Positions 34,710-43,606 of a DNA stretch of 64,000 bases are shown in pieces; within the stretch, counting starts at the first letter, position 1; each line of letters opens with the position of its first letter. Source of the stretch: an uncultured Lachnospiraceae bacterium. GTDB taxonomy: Bacteria; Bacillota; Clostridia; Lachnospirales; Lachnospiraceae. Under the pieces are notes generated by a model. That model was not told where the DNA came from and did no database searches. It saw nothing but the letters and a program-made list of their open reading frames with translations. Location: assembly GCA_910583605.1 (NCBI GenBank), contig CAJTXN010000001.1:372001-436000 (forward strand). The letters are read 5' to 3'. The position numbers were made by a program, and so were the translations under genes.

Positions 34710-35240
34710 TTATTTCACTGTTATTGATTTTGCTGAACTGTACGGACTTAAATATTCTTTGCCGGCTATCGTTTTTGCTGATTTTACCTTTACATATATT
34801 TTCTGTCCTTTTTTCAATCCACTGATTTTATAGCTTGTGGAAGTTACGCCTCCTGCCTTTTTATATGTCTTTCCTCCATTTGTAGAGTAATACACATAAT
34901 ATCTGTTTGCACCTGTTGTCTGTCCCCACTTTACAGTCACTGACTGTGCTGCGGAAGAAAGAGTGATCGACGGTGTTTTCGAAACTGTATATGCGGTTAC
35001 ATTTGCAGAATATGGTGAATAATATTTTGTGGATGTACCAACCTTTTTGTATGCCCGCACAGCATATACATAGGAATTTCGTATCCGTACTTGTAGATGG
35101 GATAAATGAAGCAGATAATGTTCCGGTAGCACCCTCAACTACATTCCAGGCAGCTCCGTCTTATACTATGTGGTTATTTATTTTCATTGATATATCCGTT
35201 GCCGATCTCAGAGATGACATAACACCTTATTGCCCGAATT
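34710..35240 (-). pseudogene. Remnant of a fibronectin III-repeat surface protein
   Basis: The last ~140 codons encode two fibronectin type III-like repeats (SYVYAVRAYKK, then PSITLSSAAQSVTVKWGQT and NRYYVYYSTNGGKTYKKAGG) ending in SAKSITVK. Upstream, another frame continues with AAWNVVEGATGTLSASFIPS, so a frameshift lies at about 35070, and further upstream only fragments with stops are seen. No start or signal peptide remains. The repeats resemble those of the GH25 muramidase at 43607-45721, so it is likely a truncated relative. It is not expected to be expressed. Confidence 0.65.
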
Positions 35241-35354
35241 TAGTGCAATAAAATAAAACTTAAATTCCAAAACAATTGAAATTTAAGTCTTATCTATCAT
35301 TTAATATATTTCAAATAATACTATAATAAATATAATCATTCATATTTTAAACGT

Positions 35355-35918
35355 TTATGACTGTTTCTTATTTTCTGCACACAGTTTTTTCTCTAATTTT
35401 TTCTGTCTTCTCTGTTCTCTCCGCTCTTCCCGGTAAAAGAATAAGATTATCTTCTCAAATTTACGTTTGATTATGATTTGGATTTCTTCTTTCGGGTGAA
35501 TCGGACGAACCAAAATCGTATACATTTTCACACGATTGGCTCCATAGACATCCGTAAATACCTGATCGCCAACAAACATCGTCTGTTCTCTGCCTGTTTC
35601 CAATAGGTCAAAAGCTTTCCGATAACTCTTTCTGGATGGTTTATGGGCATTACAGATATATTTCGTCTCCAACTCATCCGCAAAGGGTTTCACCCGTTCT
35701 TCTTTATTGTTTGAAATCAGACAGGTCTTAAAACCAATCTCTTTCAACTGCCGAAACAGTTCTCTTACCCTGTCATCCGGCGGCGCACCGTGGGGAACCA
35801 GTGTATTGTCCACATCAAACAAAATCCCCCGGTATCCCATTTCATAATATTTTTTAAAATCAATATAATATGTAGATTTTCTATATTCATTCGGATAAAA
35901 ATTACGAAAAATTTTCAT
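35355..35918 (-). CDS. YqeG-family HAD IIIA phosphatase
   Basis: 187-residue HAD-superfamily phosphatase of the YqeG type. The nucleophile motif DVDNTLVPHG is near residue 36-45, LISNNKEERV gives motif II, KPSRKSYRKAF the motif III Lys, and MFVGDQVFTDVYGANRV the metal-binding motif IV. The C-terminus is a Lys/Arg/Glu-rich helix that is longer than in most relatives. The cellular substrate is unknown; phosphatidylglycerophosphate-phosphatase-like activity has been suggested for related proteins, and I cannot confirm it here. It lies 53 bp after nrdR. Confidence 0.87.
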   Translation of the reverse strand: MKIFRNFYPNEYRKSTYYIDFKKYYEMGYRGILFDVDNTLVPHGAPPDDRVRELFRQLKEIGFKTCLISNNKEERVKPFADELETKYICNAHKPSRKSYRKAFDLLETGREQTMFVGDQVFTDVYGANRVKMYTILVRPIHPKEEIQIIIKRKFEKIILFFYREERREQRRQKKLEKKLCAENKKQS

Positions 35919-35971
35919 ATGGCATCATAACCCTGTGCCTTTCCACTGATTTCTAAATTATATCAGATTTG

Positions 35972-36421
35972 TTACTGATCCAGTAATTTCTTCAGTTCAT
36001 CCATAAATGTATTAACATCCTTGAATTCCCGATAAACCGATGCAAATCTGACATATGCAACATCGTCAAAGTTTTTCAGTTTATTCATCAACAGTTCCCC
36101 TATAAACTTACTGGATACTTCTTTTTCTCCCAGATTAAAAATCGTATTTTCAATATCATCCACCAGTGCGGTAATCTGTTTCATGGAAACCGGTCTCTTA
36201 TGACAGGATCGAATGATTCCAGCTTCTATTTTCGTACGGTCATATGGCTCTCTGTTCTGATCTTTTTTTATTACGATCAGCGGCAGCATTTCTATCTTCT
36301 CATACGTCGTAAAACGCTTTCCGCAATTCTCACACTGTCTTCTTCTCTTAATGGCATTATTCTCTGCTGCCCTGGAATCTATAACCTTGGTATCTTCTGC
36401 ATTGCAAAACGGACATTTCAA
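35972..36421 (-). CDS. nrdR: Transcriptional repressor NrdR
   Basis: Zinc-ribbon and ATP-cone repressor of ribonucleotide reductase genes. Zinc ligands Cys3, Cys6, Cys30 and Cys33 are in place (CPFCNAEDTKVIDSR, CENCGKRFTTYE), and the ATP cone starts at about residue 49 (IVIKKDQNREPYDRTKIEAG). 149 residues, full length. The start is TTG at 36421 with AGGAGG eight bases upstream. It lies between ylmC and yqeG. No NrdR boxes were searched for outside this locus. Confidence 0.97.
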   Translation of the reverse strand: MKCPFCNAEDTKVIDSRAAENNAIKRRRQCENCGKRFTTYEKIEMLPLIVIKKDQNREPYDRTKIEAGIIRSCHKRPVSMKQITALVDDIENTIFNLGEKEVSSKFIGELLMNKLKNFDDVAYVRFASVYREFKDVNTFMDELKKLLDQ

Positions 36422-36542
36422 TTATTTTTCCTCCTGTAAAAAGTAATCATAGGGTTTATTATAATTAATAAAAAAAGATTGGTCAAGAATATTTCCAGAA
36501 TTAAGAAAATTTTAAGAGCTGTAAACAAACATCGGAATCATA

Positions 36543-36806
36543 CTATAACAGATTACATTTTTTCAACACATCTTCTTCCTTCACATTGACCAGAATAATC
36601 TCTTCACCGATCTGGCATATTTTGCAATAGGGAATAATATATTCCGTATCTCTCCCGAAAAAACCTCCAAACTTAGCCATTCCCGGTACGATCAGAGCAA
36701 TGATCCTTCCATCGCATATATCAAATTCCACATCGCAGACAAACCCCAGTCGTTTACAATTACACTGATTAATAACTTCCTTTTGCCGAAGTTCACAGAT
36801 TCTCAT
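36543..36806 (-). CDS. YlmC/YmxH family PRC-barrel protein
   Basis: 87-residue PRC-barrel protein of the YlmC/YmxH group, often encoded next to sigG or near division genes in sporulating Firmicutes. MRICELRQKEVINQCNCKRL and the following FVCDVEFDICDGRIIALIVPG are characteristic, with a FFGRDTEYIIPYCKI strand pair. It is thought to act in sporulation or with division proteins, but its job is not established. It follows sigG by 105 bp, with an inverted repeat between. Confidence 0.9.
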   Translation of the reverse strand: MRICELRQKEVINQCNCKRLGFVCDVEFDICDGRIIALIVPGMAKFGGFFGRDTEYIIPYCKICQIGEEIILVNVKEEDVLKKCNLL

Positions 36807-36824
36807 AGCGTTCCCCCGATTTTT

Positions 36825-36872
36825 TATATTATAATTGACTGGAAATCACATGTTCCAATCAACTATAATATA
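36825..36872. repeat. Inverted repeat between sigG and ylmC
   Basis: Arms 36825-36844 and 36853-36872 are complementary over 20 bp with two wobble or mismatch positions around an 8-nt loop. There is no clear T-run after it on the minus strand, so it may be a processing hairpin or a protein site as well as a weak terminator. Confidence 0.6.
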
Positions 36873-36911
36873 TTTCATTAAAAGAGGATATATGACGTTC
36901 AAACCATATTA

Positions 36912-37694
36912 TTAATCATGTGTCAGATAATTTTTCATGGATTTCAATGCATTCTTTTCCAACCGGCTGACCTGTGCCTGGGAAATTCCGATTTCTTCTG
37001 CTACCTCCATCTGGGTTTTCCCTTTGAAAAAACGCATTTCTATAATGTTTCTTTCCCGTTCTCCCAGTCTTCTTATGGCATCATTTAATGCCATCTCCTC
37101 TACCCAGTTATCTTCTTTATTTTTTTTATCGCTGATCTGGTCCATGACATATAATGTATCACCGCCCTCGGAATAAACCGGCTCAAATAAAGACACCGGT
37201 GTCTGAATGGCATCCATGGCGTATGCAACCTCTTCTTTACTGAGTCCGATTTCCGATGCAATCTCCATAACCGTAGGCTCTTTCTGATTTTTCTTCATCA
37301 GTGATTCTCTGGCATATATTGCTTTATATGCAGTATCTCTCAAAGAACGGCTGACACGAATTGCATTATTATCCCTGAGATATCTTCTGATCTCTCCCAA
37401 TATCATCGGCACTGCATAGGTGGAAAATTTTACACCAATGGTTCTGTCAAAATTATCAATTGCTTTGATCAGACCAATGCAGCCAATCTGAAATAAATCA
37501 TCTACATTTTCATTATTTCCTGCAAATCGTTTAATAATACTTAAGACAAGTCTTAAGTTACCCTTTATAAATGTTTCTCTGGCTTCCTTATCCCCCTGTT
37601 CCATTCTATCCCATAATTCTTCTTTTTCTTCGTTTTTAAGCAATGGCAGTTTTGCTGTATTCACACCGCATATTTCCACCTTATAAAGAGCCAT
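36912..37694 (-). CDS. sigG: RNA polymerase sigma-G factor (late forespore)
   Basis: Sporulation sigma factor active in the forespore after engulfment. At 260 residues it has the typical length. The N-terminus MALYKVEICGVNTAKLPLL matches SigG of Firmicutes, the part that CsfB/SpoIIAB target. Region 2 contains DLFQIGCIGLIKAIDNFD and KFSTYAVPMILGEIRRYLRD; region 4 has MEVAEEIGISQAQVSRLEK. In Bacilli sigG follows spoIIGA-sigE; here it is about 8 kb away. The ribosome site is GGAGG at nine bases. It is probably under sigma-F/sigma-G control, but no promoter was identified with confidence. Confidence 0.96.
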   Translation of the reverse strand: MALYKVEICGVNTAKLPLLKNEEKEELWDRMEQGDKEARETFIKGNLRLVLSIIKRFAGNNENVDDLFQIGCIGLIKAIDNFDRTIGVKFSTYAVPMILGEIRRYLRDNNAIRVSRSLRDTAYKAIYARESLMKKNQKEPTVMEIASEIGLSKEEVAYAMDAIQTPVSLFEPVYSEGGDTLYVMDQISDKKNKEDNWVEEMALNDAIRRLGERERNIIEMRFFKGKTQMEVAEEIGISQAQVSRLEKNALKSMKNYLTHD

Positions 37695-37789
37695 ATCCCC
37701 ATTCCTCCGTCAATTAATTGTTTACAATAAAATGATTAACGAAATGGGGGTATTTTATTCTTCATAATTTAATAATGATTTGTAAATAT

Positions 37790-38581
37790 CTAAACAAAAT
37801 GCCAGAGCGGACCGCTGCCCGTTCCAAGGTTTAAGCCTGCCTGAATGGCATTTGAGATATATTGCTTTGCCTGTGCCACTCCCGTTTCCAAATTTTGGCC
37901 GGCCGCCAGCTGACAGGCTATGGCAGAAGATAATGTACATCCGGTTCCATGGGTATTGGGATTATCAATTCTCTTGCCATGAAACCAGATTTCTTCCGGT
38001 TCATCTTCCGGTACACGATACAAAATATCGGATGCCTGACTGGTCAGATGACCGCCTTTTATCAGGACTGCAGTCCCTGTCTTTTCATAAATGATACAGG
38101 CGGCCTGTACCATATCCTCTTCATTTTGTATCCGGATTCCGCTCAAAACCTGAGCTTCCGGAATATTCGGCGTTATAAGTGCTGCCAAAGGAATCAGACG
38201 GGAAGTAAGCATCTGAAGGGCAGAATCTTCCAAAAGCATACAGCCGCTGGTGGAAACCATAACCGGGTCAACCACCAGAATCTCCGGCTTATACTTCTCA
38301 ATACGGTTTACAATACACTCAATAATATCCGCATTTGAAACCATGCCGACTTTAACCGCGTCCGGCCGGATATCTTGAAATATACAGTCAATCTGCCTGC
38401 CTACAAAATCCGGTTCCATGTCACAGACACCATAAACTCCTGTGGTATTTTGTGCTGTCACTGATGTTATAACACTCATTCCATACATTCCGTGAGCAGA
38501 AATGGTCTTTAAATCTGCCTGAATTCCGGCTCCCCCGCTACAGTCCGAGCCGGCAATACTCAATATCTTTTTTACATCCAT
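37790..38581 (-). CDS. thiD: Hydroxymethylpyrimidine/phosphomethylpyrimidine kinase
   Basis: Ribokinase-like kinase that phosphorylates HMP and HMP-P for thiamine synthesis. SIAGSDCSGGAGIQADLKT is the substrate-binding start, VVDPVMVSTSG the catalytic strand, and NTHGTGCTLSSAIACQLAAG the ATP/anion-hole motif with catalytic Asp nearby replaced as GTGCT, normal for ThiD. 263 residues from the ATG at 38581 with AAAGGA. No other thi genes or TPP riboswitch are visible, so it may serve salvage. It follows the glycerophosphodiesterase gene closely (30 bp). Confidence 0.94.
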   Translation of the reverse strand: MDVKKILSIAGSDCSGGAGIQADLKTISAHGMYGMSVITSVTAQNTTGVYGVCDMEPDFVGRQIDCIFQDIRPDAVKVGMVSNADIIECIVNRIEKYKPEILVVDPVMVSTSGCMLLEDSALQMLTSRLIPLAALITPNIPEAQVLSGIRIQNEEDMVQAACIIYEKTGTAVLIKGGHLTSQASDILYRVPEDEPEEIWFHGKRIDNPNTHGTGCTLSSAIACQLAAGQNLETGVAQAKQYISNAIQAGLNLGTGSGPLWHFV

Positions 38582-38611
38582 CTTTAAATCCTTTCCTATT
38601 GTCCGCAAAAT

Positions 38612-40420
38612 TTATCTTCCTACCAGATACTGAATCATATCTACAAGCCATGGATTTACCTCATATGACGTAATCGTCTCTCTGGCAAATGCCGGACGGT
38701 CGGTGATTACCATGTCTACACCGTTGGATATCATATTTATTATTTTTTCCTCGGAATTAATCGTCCATACATATACTTCTTTTCCGGCATCATGGGCGTC
38801 GTTGACAAGCATGGATGTGGCAAATGAGTAATTAACACTAAGTGCATCTGCATAATCCAATCCCGAAAAATCACCATATGCCACTTTCAGAATATATCCC
38901 GTCCGAATATCCGCATTCAGTCTTTTCACTTCTTTCAGCGCAGATGCCTGAAAAGAAGTAATCACACAATCATCAGTCATATCGTAAATCTCAATCAGTC
39001 TTACTACCGATTGAACCAGATTCCGTTCGGTCCCGTTCAGCTTAATTTCGATATTCAGTTTTATCTTTCCCTTTGCAGCTTCCAGTGTTTCTGCCAGAGT
39101 CGGTATCACTTCTCCTTTATACTCTTCGGAAAACCAGCTTCCGGCATCCAGCTGCCGGATTTTTTTATAATTCCAGTCCGAAACCTCTGCATCCACCCCT
39201 GTCGTCCGTTTCAGATTGGAATCGTGCAGCAGTATGACCACTCCGTCCTTTGTCTCCTGTACATCTATTTCCGCATAATCCGCCCGGTTTGCAATTGCCT
39301 GTTCAACAGCCGCAAGGGTATTTTCCGGAGCTTCTGCAGAAGCTCCCCTGTGTGCGGCTACCAGTGCGTTTCTGAATAATTGCACATTTACGGATTCCAA
39401 TCCAAAATCATTATTGATGTAGAGAAGATTTAAAATTGCCGACATAACAACCGCCGCTGCTAAGATTTTTTTTATTTTATTTAAATTTTTTTTCTCTTTT
39501 TTACAGCCGGTGATTTCCGGAATAGCTTCATTCATTTTTTCTTTTCTGGAATAAAAACATCCGCTGAAAAAAGCAAAGATCACCGGAACCGTAACACAGG
39601 AATATACTTTCAGCCATATCCCATAAATCTCTCTTCCCATAAAAAGAGACAGTGAATAGGTGGTATCATAACTTACAAATATTTTAATACTATTAGTGAT
39701 AATAAACATTGTTGCAATAAAAACGATAAAAAATACTGCGATCAAAATACCTTCCCAAATAAAATATGACAGCACCAGTCCCGGATAAGCTAGTCCGTTC
39801 AGTTTCACACTGCTGATACAGGACTCCCTGTATCTTTTCTGCTCCAGTATAAAATAGTGCAGACTATAAATCCAGCGGATTGCAAATATGCAGAGCACTG
39901 CATAAACAGCAATCAATACGGCTTTCACAGCCACGGGTTTCAACAGAATTTCCGTGAAATATTCCGGTATTTCAATTGTAGTGATATATCCGGAAATGAT
40001 CGGAAGATGTATAATGGGTACCATCGCCAAAACAAAAATGATTAATTTCATATTGCTGCCTGCAAACATCCGTACCGCTGCTTTTATTCCCGCCTTAAAC
40101 ATATCAGTAATATCCGCTTTCACTTCATGGTAAGAACAGTCATAGCAATAAATCAGCGCAGTCATCTCAATGATTATAAAGATAACTGCCAGCAGCAGCA
40201 TAATAAGAAGAATCAAAATAGTAGAAGGTTTCAGCAAAAACTCTACCAGTCTTCGGTTGGTCAGATATTTGATTCCCGCCGACCACAAAGCCAGCCGGAT
40301 CATACCCACCATCAGCGGTGTAAATATGGCAGTGGTCACCAATTTATATATCAATTCAAATAAAAATATAGTTTTTAAATTTTTCTTTAATAATACGAAG
40401 GCAATTGTAAATCGTTTCAT
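38612..40420 (-). CDS. Membrane glycerophosphodiester phosphodiesterase
   Basis: 602-residue protein with a membrane domain of about eight hydrophobic segments (residues 1 to ~330) followed by an extracellular GDPD TIM-barrel domain. The catalytic HR motif is in AAHRGASAEAPENTLAA, with the metal-binding Glu-Asp in YAEIDVQETKDGVVILLHDS and GVDMVITDRP near the end. It probably hydrolyses glycerophosphodiesters from lipids or teichoic acids outside the cell. I start it at the ATG at 40420 with GGAAGG upstream. Its pairing with thiD looks incidental. This membrane-GDPD fusion is common in Clostridia. Confidence 0.88.
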   Translation of the reverse strand: MKRFTIAFVLLKKNLKTIFLFELIYKLVTTAIFTPLMVGMIRLALWSAGIKYLTNRRLVEFLLKPSTILILLIMLLLAVIFIIIEMTALIYCYDCSYHEVKADITDMFKAGIKAAVRMFAGSNMKLIIFVLAMVPIIHLPIISGYITTIEIPEYFTEILLKPVAVKAVLIAVYAVLCIFAIRWIYSLHYFILEQKRYRESCISSVKLNGLAYPGLVLSYFIWEGILIAVFFIVFIATMFIITNSIKIFVSYDTTYSLSLFMGREIYGIWLKVYSCVTVPVIFAFFSGCFYSRKEKMNEAIPEITGCKKEKKNLNKIKKILAAAVVMSAILNLLYINNDFGLESVNVQLFRNALVAAHRGASAEAPENTLAAVEQAIANRADYAEIDVQETKDGVVILLHDSNLKRTTGVDAEVSDWNYKKIRQLDAGSWFSEEYKGEVIPTLAETLEAAKGKIKLNIEIKLNGTERNLVQSVVRLIEIYDMTDDCVITSFQASALKEVKRLNADIRTGYILKVAYGDFSGLDYADALSVNYSFATSMLVNDAHDAGKEVYVWTINSEEKIINMISNGVDMVITDRPAFARETITSYEVNPWLVDMIQYLVGR

Positions 40421-40525
40421 ATCTTCCTTCCAATCTCTGGGCGCTACTCTCGTGTCATCAAAAAATAAATACTTTTCCCATTCTATCACAATTCATTTGT
40501 ATATTCAAATAATATATTTCAAGCC

Positions 40526-41728
40526 TTACTTCTCCTCCGTCACCTGAAACAGATAAAATTTTAGATAATAGGTTTCATCCGCAGCCCAAAGAATCGGATG
40601 GTCCGGCGACTGGGTACGGAATTCAATCTGTCTCAGACGTTTACGGGCATCCCTTGCCGCTCCGGCAATGGTCTGTGCAAACAGTTCCTGGTTCATAAAA
40701 TGAGAACAGGAACAAGTGGCAAGATAACCGCCGTCTTTTACCAGTTTCATTCCCCGAAGATTGATTTCCTTATATCCTTTTGCTGCCTTTTTCACCGATT
40801 CCCTGGATTTGGTAAAAGCCGGCGGATCTAAGATGACCACATCATATTTCTCTCCTCTGCGTTCTAACTCCGGCAAAAGTTCAAACACATCGGCACAAAT
40901 AAATTCTGCCTTCTCTTCCAGTCCGTTTAAACGTGCATTTTCTTTTGCCTGAGCAATCGCCAGTTCAGAAGCATCCACACCAAGAACAGAAGCTGCTCCC
41001 GCTTTTGCGGCATTTAACGCAAATGAGCCGGTGTGGGTAAAACAATCCAGCACCTTTTTTCCTCTGCATACCTTCCAGACAGCCTTCCGGTTATATTTCT
41101 GGTCAAGAAAAAAACCTGTTTTCTGCCCTTCTGCAATATCTACAATATATTTCACCTGATTTTCCGTAATCTCCACAAAAGTATTAAATTCCCTGCCAAT
41201 ATATCCCTTGACTCTCTCCATTCCTTCTTTGGTACGCTCCTTTGCATCGCTGCGCTCATAGACACCACGTATCAATATTCCATCTTCGGCAAGTACTTTT
41301 TTAACCGTTTCCACAATGATTTCTTTCCATCGTTCTATTCCCAGGGCCAGAGATTGTACCACCAGTACATCGCTGAACTTGTCAATCACCATACCCGGCA
41401 GTCCGTCGGCTTCACCAAAAATCAGACGGCAGCTGGATGTATCCACAATATCTTTTCTATACATCCATGCCTCCCGTATTCTGGACTCAAAAAAAACTTC
41501 GTTTATCGCCTGTTCCTGTTTCCGGGTCAGAATCCTGACACGTATTCTGGAATTAAAATTTATAAATCCTGTTCCCATGAAGTATCCCGTGCTGCTGATT
41601 ACTGACACCAAATCCCCATTCTGTGGAACACCTTCTACAGATGCGACCTCATTATCAAATACCCACATTCCCCCGTTTCTTAAAAATCTTCCCTCACCTT
41701 TTTTTAAATGTACTATTTTATTTTCCAT
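40526..41728 (-). CDS. RlmI/RlmK-type SAM-dependent 23S rRNA methyltransferase
   Basis: 400-residue class I methyltransferase with an N-terminal PUA RNA-binding domain (about 1-75; VHLKKGEGRFLRNGGMWVF) and a linker-Rossmann domain. GFFLDQKYNRKAV is the family linker, KVLDCFTHTGSFALNAAKAG is the SAM-binding motif I, and VVILDPPAFTKS is motif IV with the NPPY-like active site. Likely a cytosine-C5 methyltransferase of 23S rRNA like RlmI. The exact target base is unknown. No close operon partner. Confidence 0.88.
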   Translation of the reverse strand: MENKIVHLKKGEGRFLRNGGMWVFDNEVASVEGVPQNGDLVSVISSTGYFMGTGFINFNSRIRVRILTRKQEQAINEVFFESRIREAWMYRKDIVDTSSCRLIFGEADGLPGMVIDKFSDVLVVQSLALGIERWKEIIVETVKKVLAEDGILIRGVYERSDAKERTKEGMERVKGYIGREFNTFVEITENQVKYIVDIAEGQKTGFFLDQKYNRKAVWKVCRGKKVLDCFTHTGSFALNAAKAGAASVLGVDASELAIAQAKENARLNGLEEKAEFICADVFELLPELERRGEKYDVVILDPPAFTKSRESVKKAAKGYKEINLRGMKLVKDGGYLATCSCSHFMNQELFAQTIAGAARDARKRLRQIEFRTQSPDHPILWAADETYYLKFYLFQVTEEK

Positions 41729-41765
41729 CGTCTGTTTTCCTCATTTCTTTTCATTGCAGAATCAT

Positions 41766-42323
41766 CTATATCTTTTTTCCAAAAAAACGCACCCTTCGAA
41801 TATAGCGGAACGTCTTCTTTTCCCCCTGTTCCGCCAGCATGGTAAGCAATTTTTCAATCTGTTCCGCTGTTTCCGGATGAATCATTCTATTTACCGTTCC
41901 CCGTTTATAATAATCCAGAGGGGAATGATCGGTGTACTGTTCCCCCATATAAACTTTCGATGCAGCTACACGGTCACAAAACATTTCTATTACATAACGA
42001 ACTGGCATCCGCACCGCAGTCATTTCCTTTGTTTCCAAACTATAATCGGTCCAGTATTCGAAATGATGCTTATTCCTGCCCTTATGATGCATCCATGCCC
42101 TGGAAAATCCATAATCCTCCCGCTCTCCTTCGTTTGGACTTCTGTTTCCCTGATAATGCATTACCCCGGCTAAAAACTCTGTTGGAGAATATTTTGATAA
42201 ATCATGAAAACAACCCTGAAAAAAAATACCTGCCCGAAAGCAGTTTTTCATCACCAGATGCCGGTGTCGGGTGATGGTTTTAAAATGATTTTTTGCTGAC
42301 GTAAAATAATCTTTCACTTTCAT
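41766..42323 (-). CDS. DUF5662 family protein
   Basis: 185-residue soluble protein of the DUF5662 family seen in Clostridia and some phages. KNHFKTITRHRHLVMKNCFR, FHDLSKYSPTEF and AWMHHKGRNKHHFEYWTDYS hold a set of His and Asp residues that suggests a metal-bound HD-like active site, which is inference. The ATG at 42323 with GGAGG at six bases is chosen; the longer frame would include the upstream terminator. Function unknown. Confidence 0.8.
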   Translation of the reverse strand: MKVKDYFTSAKNHFKTITRHRHLVMKNCFRAGIFFQGCFHDLSKYSPTEFLAGVMHYQGNRSPNEGEREDYGFSRAWMHHKGRNKHHFEYWTDYSLETKEMTAVRMPVRYVIEMFCDRVAASKVYMGEQYTDHSPLDYYKRGTVNRMIHPETAEQIEKLLTMLAEQGEKKTFRYIRRVRFFGKKI

Positions 42324-42346
42324 GTTCTGCCTCCCTCCGTTATCCT

Positions 42347-42383
42347 GACAATAAAATCGCTGCCGTATTATCATACGACAGCG
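42347..42383 (-). terminator. Terminator of the trigger-factor-like gene
   Basis: On the minus strand CGCTGTCGTAT and ATACGGCAGCG pair around a short loop and are followed by ATTTTATTG. It ends transcription of the lipoprotein gene upstream. Confidence 0.8.
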
Positions 42384-42399
42384 TCATTCTGTACTTTAT

Positions 42400-43524
42400 C
42401 TATTCTGTGCCTTCAGTTCCTTCATCACCGGAAACTTTGACCTGATTAACGGTTGAATTTTCATACAGATAATCAAGCACCTTTTCTGCTCTCATTTCGA
42501 TTAATAACTGGTCTTTTGATAAAGATTCTTCAATAGCCTCTACCGAATCCCATCCGTATTTTTCCACATAGGATTCCAGTTTTTCCTGATACTCTTCCTC
42601 TGTTATATCCATGTTCAGAGTTTTTAACAAAGATTCCGCAATCAGACAATCTTTGGTTGCCTTCACCGCATCCATCTTTATGTCTTCCATGGTCAGTCCG
42701 CAGGCGGCAAGATATTCTTTCAGAGACATGCCAAAATAGGAGCCATATGTTGCATAGTTCCGGGCAATGGAATTATAATTGATATTATATAAAAATGCCG
42801 GGGTATTATCAACCGTAGAAGCTTCCACTACCAGATTAAACAAATCCTGCTTTGCTTTGTTCTTTGCTTCCTCAGCATTCTGCTCTTCCAATTCCTTCCT
42901 CTTGGCTGCCTTATACTCATCTATGGTTTTACTTTCCGAGTTTGCAGCAATGAATTCATCGGTTACTTCCGGAACCACTTTCTCTTCAATCTTCGTCAGC
43001 GTAACTTCATAGGTCACGTTAATTGTTTTGACTTCGGAATTCCCGTCGGTATCATTTTCTGCGGTAGTCTGCTCAGACTCATCCAGTTCTTCCACCGTAA
43101 ATGTCTTGGTTCCGTTTAGGTTCAGGTTGATCATCTGATTTTCAAAATCTTCACCCATATCACCGGAACCGATTTCAAAAGTTTCCGTTTTAGAATCTTC
43201 CGGACTTTTTCCTTCTTCCGTCCGGATGAAACTGACAGATACACGGTCACCGGACTGTGCATTCCGGTCCTCCCTTTCATTATATGTGGTTTTACTCTCC
43301 ACTAGCGAATCAATGGCATTCTGAATATCCTTGTCTGTTACAATGGTAATTTCTTCCTCCACATTCAGTCCTTTATATTCACCCAGCTTTACATAATCAT
43401 CCACATTATACTCTGCACCGGCATACGGATCGGAATCCTTGCTTCCGCAGCCTGCAAAAAGTGCTGCAGACGTTATGCAGGCCAAAGTCAATGCTGCTAT
43501 TCTTTTTAAGTTATTCCTATTCAT
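42400..43524 (-). CDS. Trigger-factor-like lipoprotein (surface PPIase/chaperone)
   Basis: 374-residue protein with a lipoprotein signal sequence and lipobox AALFAGC, followed by parts of the trigger factor layout without its ribosome-binding N-domain. Residues ~45-190 resemble the PPIase part (SGDRVSVSFIRTEEGKSPED, FEIGSGDMGEDFENQMINL) and ~195-355 the C-terminal helical chaperone domain (TDEFIAANSESKTIDEYKAA, NTPAFLYNINYNSIARNYAT). By analogy to PrsA it may help fold secreted proteins outside the membrane. The lipid anchor is read from sequence; the function is inference. Monocistronic with its own terminator. Confidence 0.8.
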   Translation of the reverse strand: MNRNNLKRIAALTLACITSAALFAGCGSKDSDPYAGAEYNVDDYVKLGEYKGLNVEEEITIVTDKDIQNAIDSLVESKTTYNEREDRNAQSGDRVSVSFIRTEEGKSPEDSKTETFEIGSGDMGEDFENQMINLNLNGTKTFTVEELDESEQTTAENDTDGNSEVKTINVTYEVTLTKIEEKVVPEVTDEFIAANSESKTIDEYKAAKRKELEEQNAEEAKNKAKQDLFNLVVEASTVDNTPAFLYNINYNSIARNYATYGSYFGMSLKEYLAACGLTMEDIKMDAVKATKDCLIAESLLKTLNMDITEEEYQEKLESYVEKYGWDSVEAIEESLSKDQLLIEMRAEKVLDYLYENSTVNQVKVSGDEGTEGTE

Positions 43525-43606
43525 TTCCCTTTTTCCTTTCGAACATTCATTGAAATATTAAAAACGTATAAAAAAAATATATCACATGAATAGGGATTTT
43601 GTCAAA

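Noticed and set aside
37695..37760. Sigma-F/sigma-G promoter before sigG
   Set aside because: GAATA and CATTTTA boxes exist but the spacing is wrong (21 instead of about 18).
38582..38611. TPP riboswitch before thiD
   Set aside because: Gap of 30 bp to the upstream gene; no CUGAGA-type motif.
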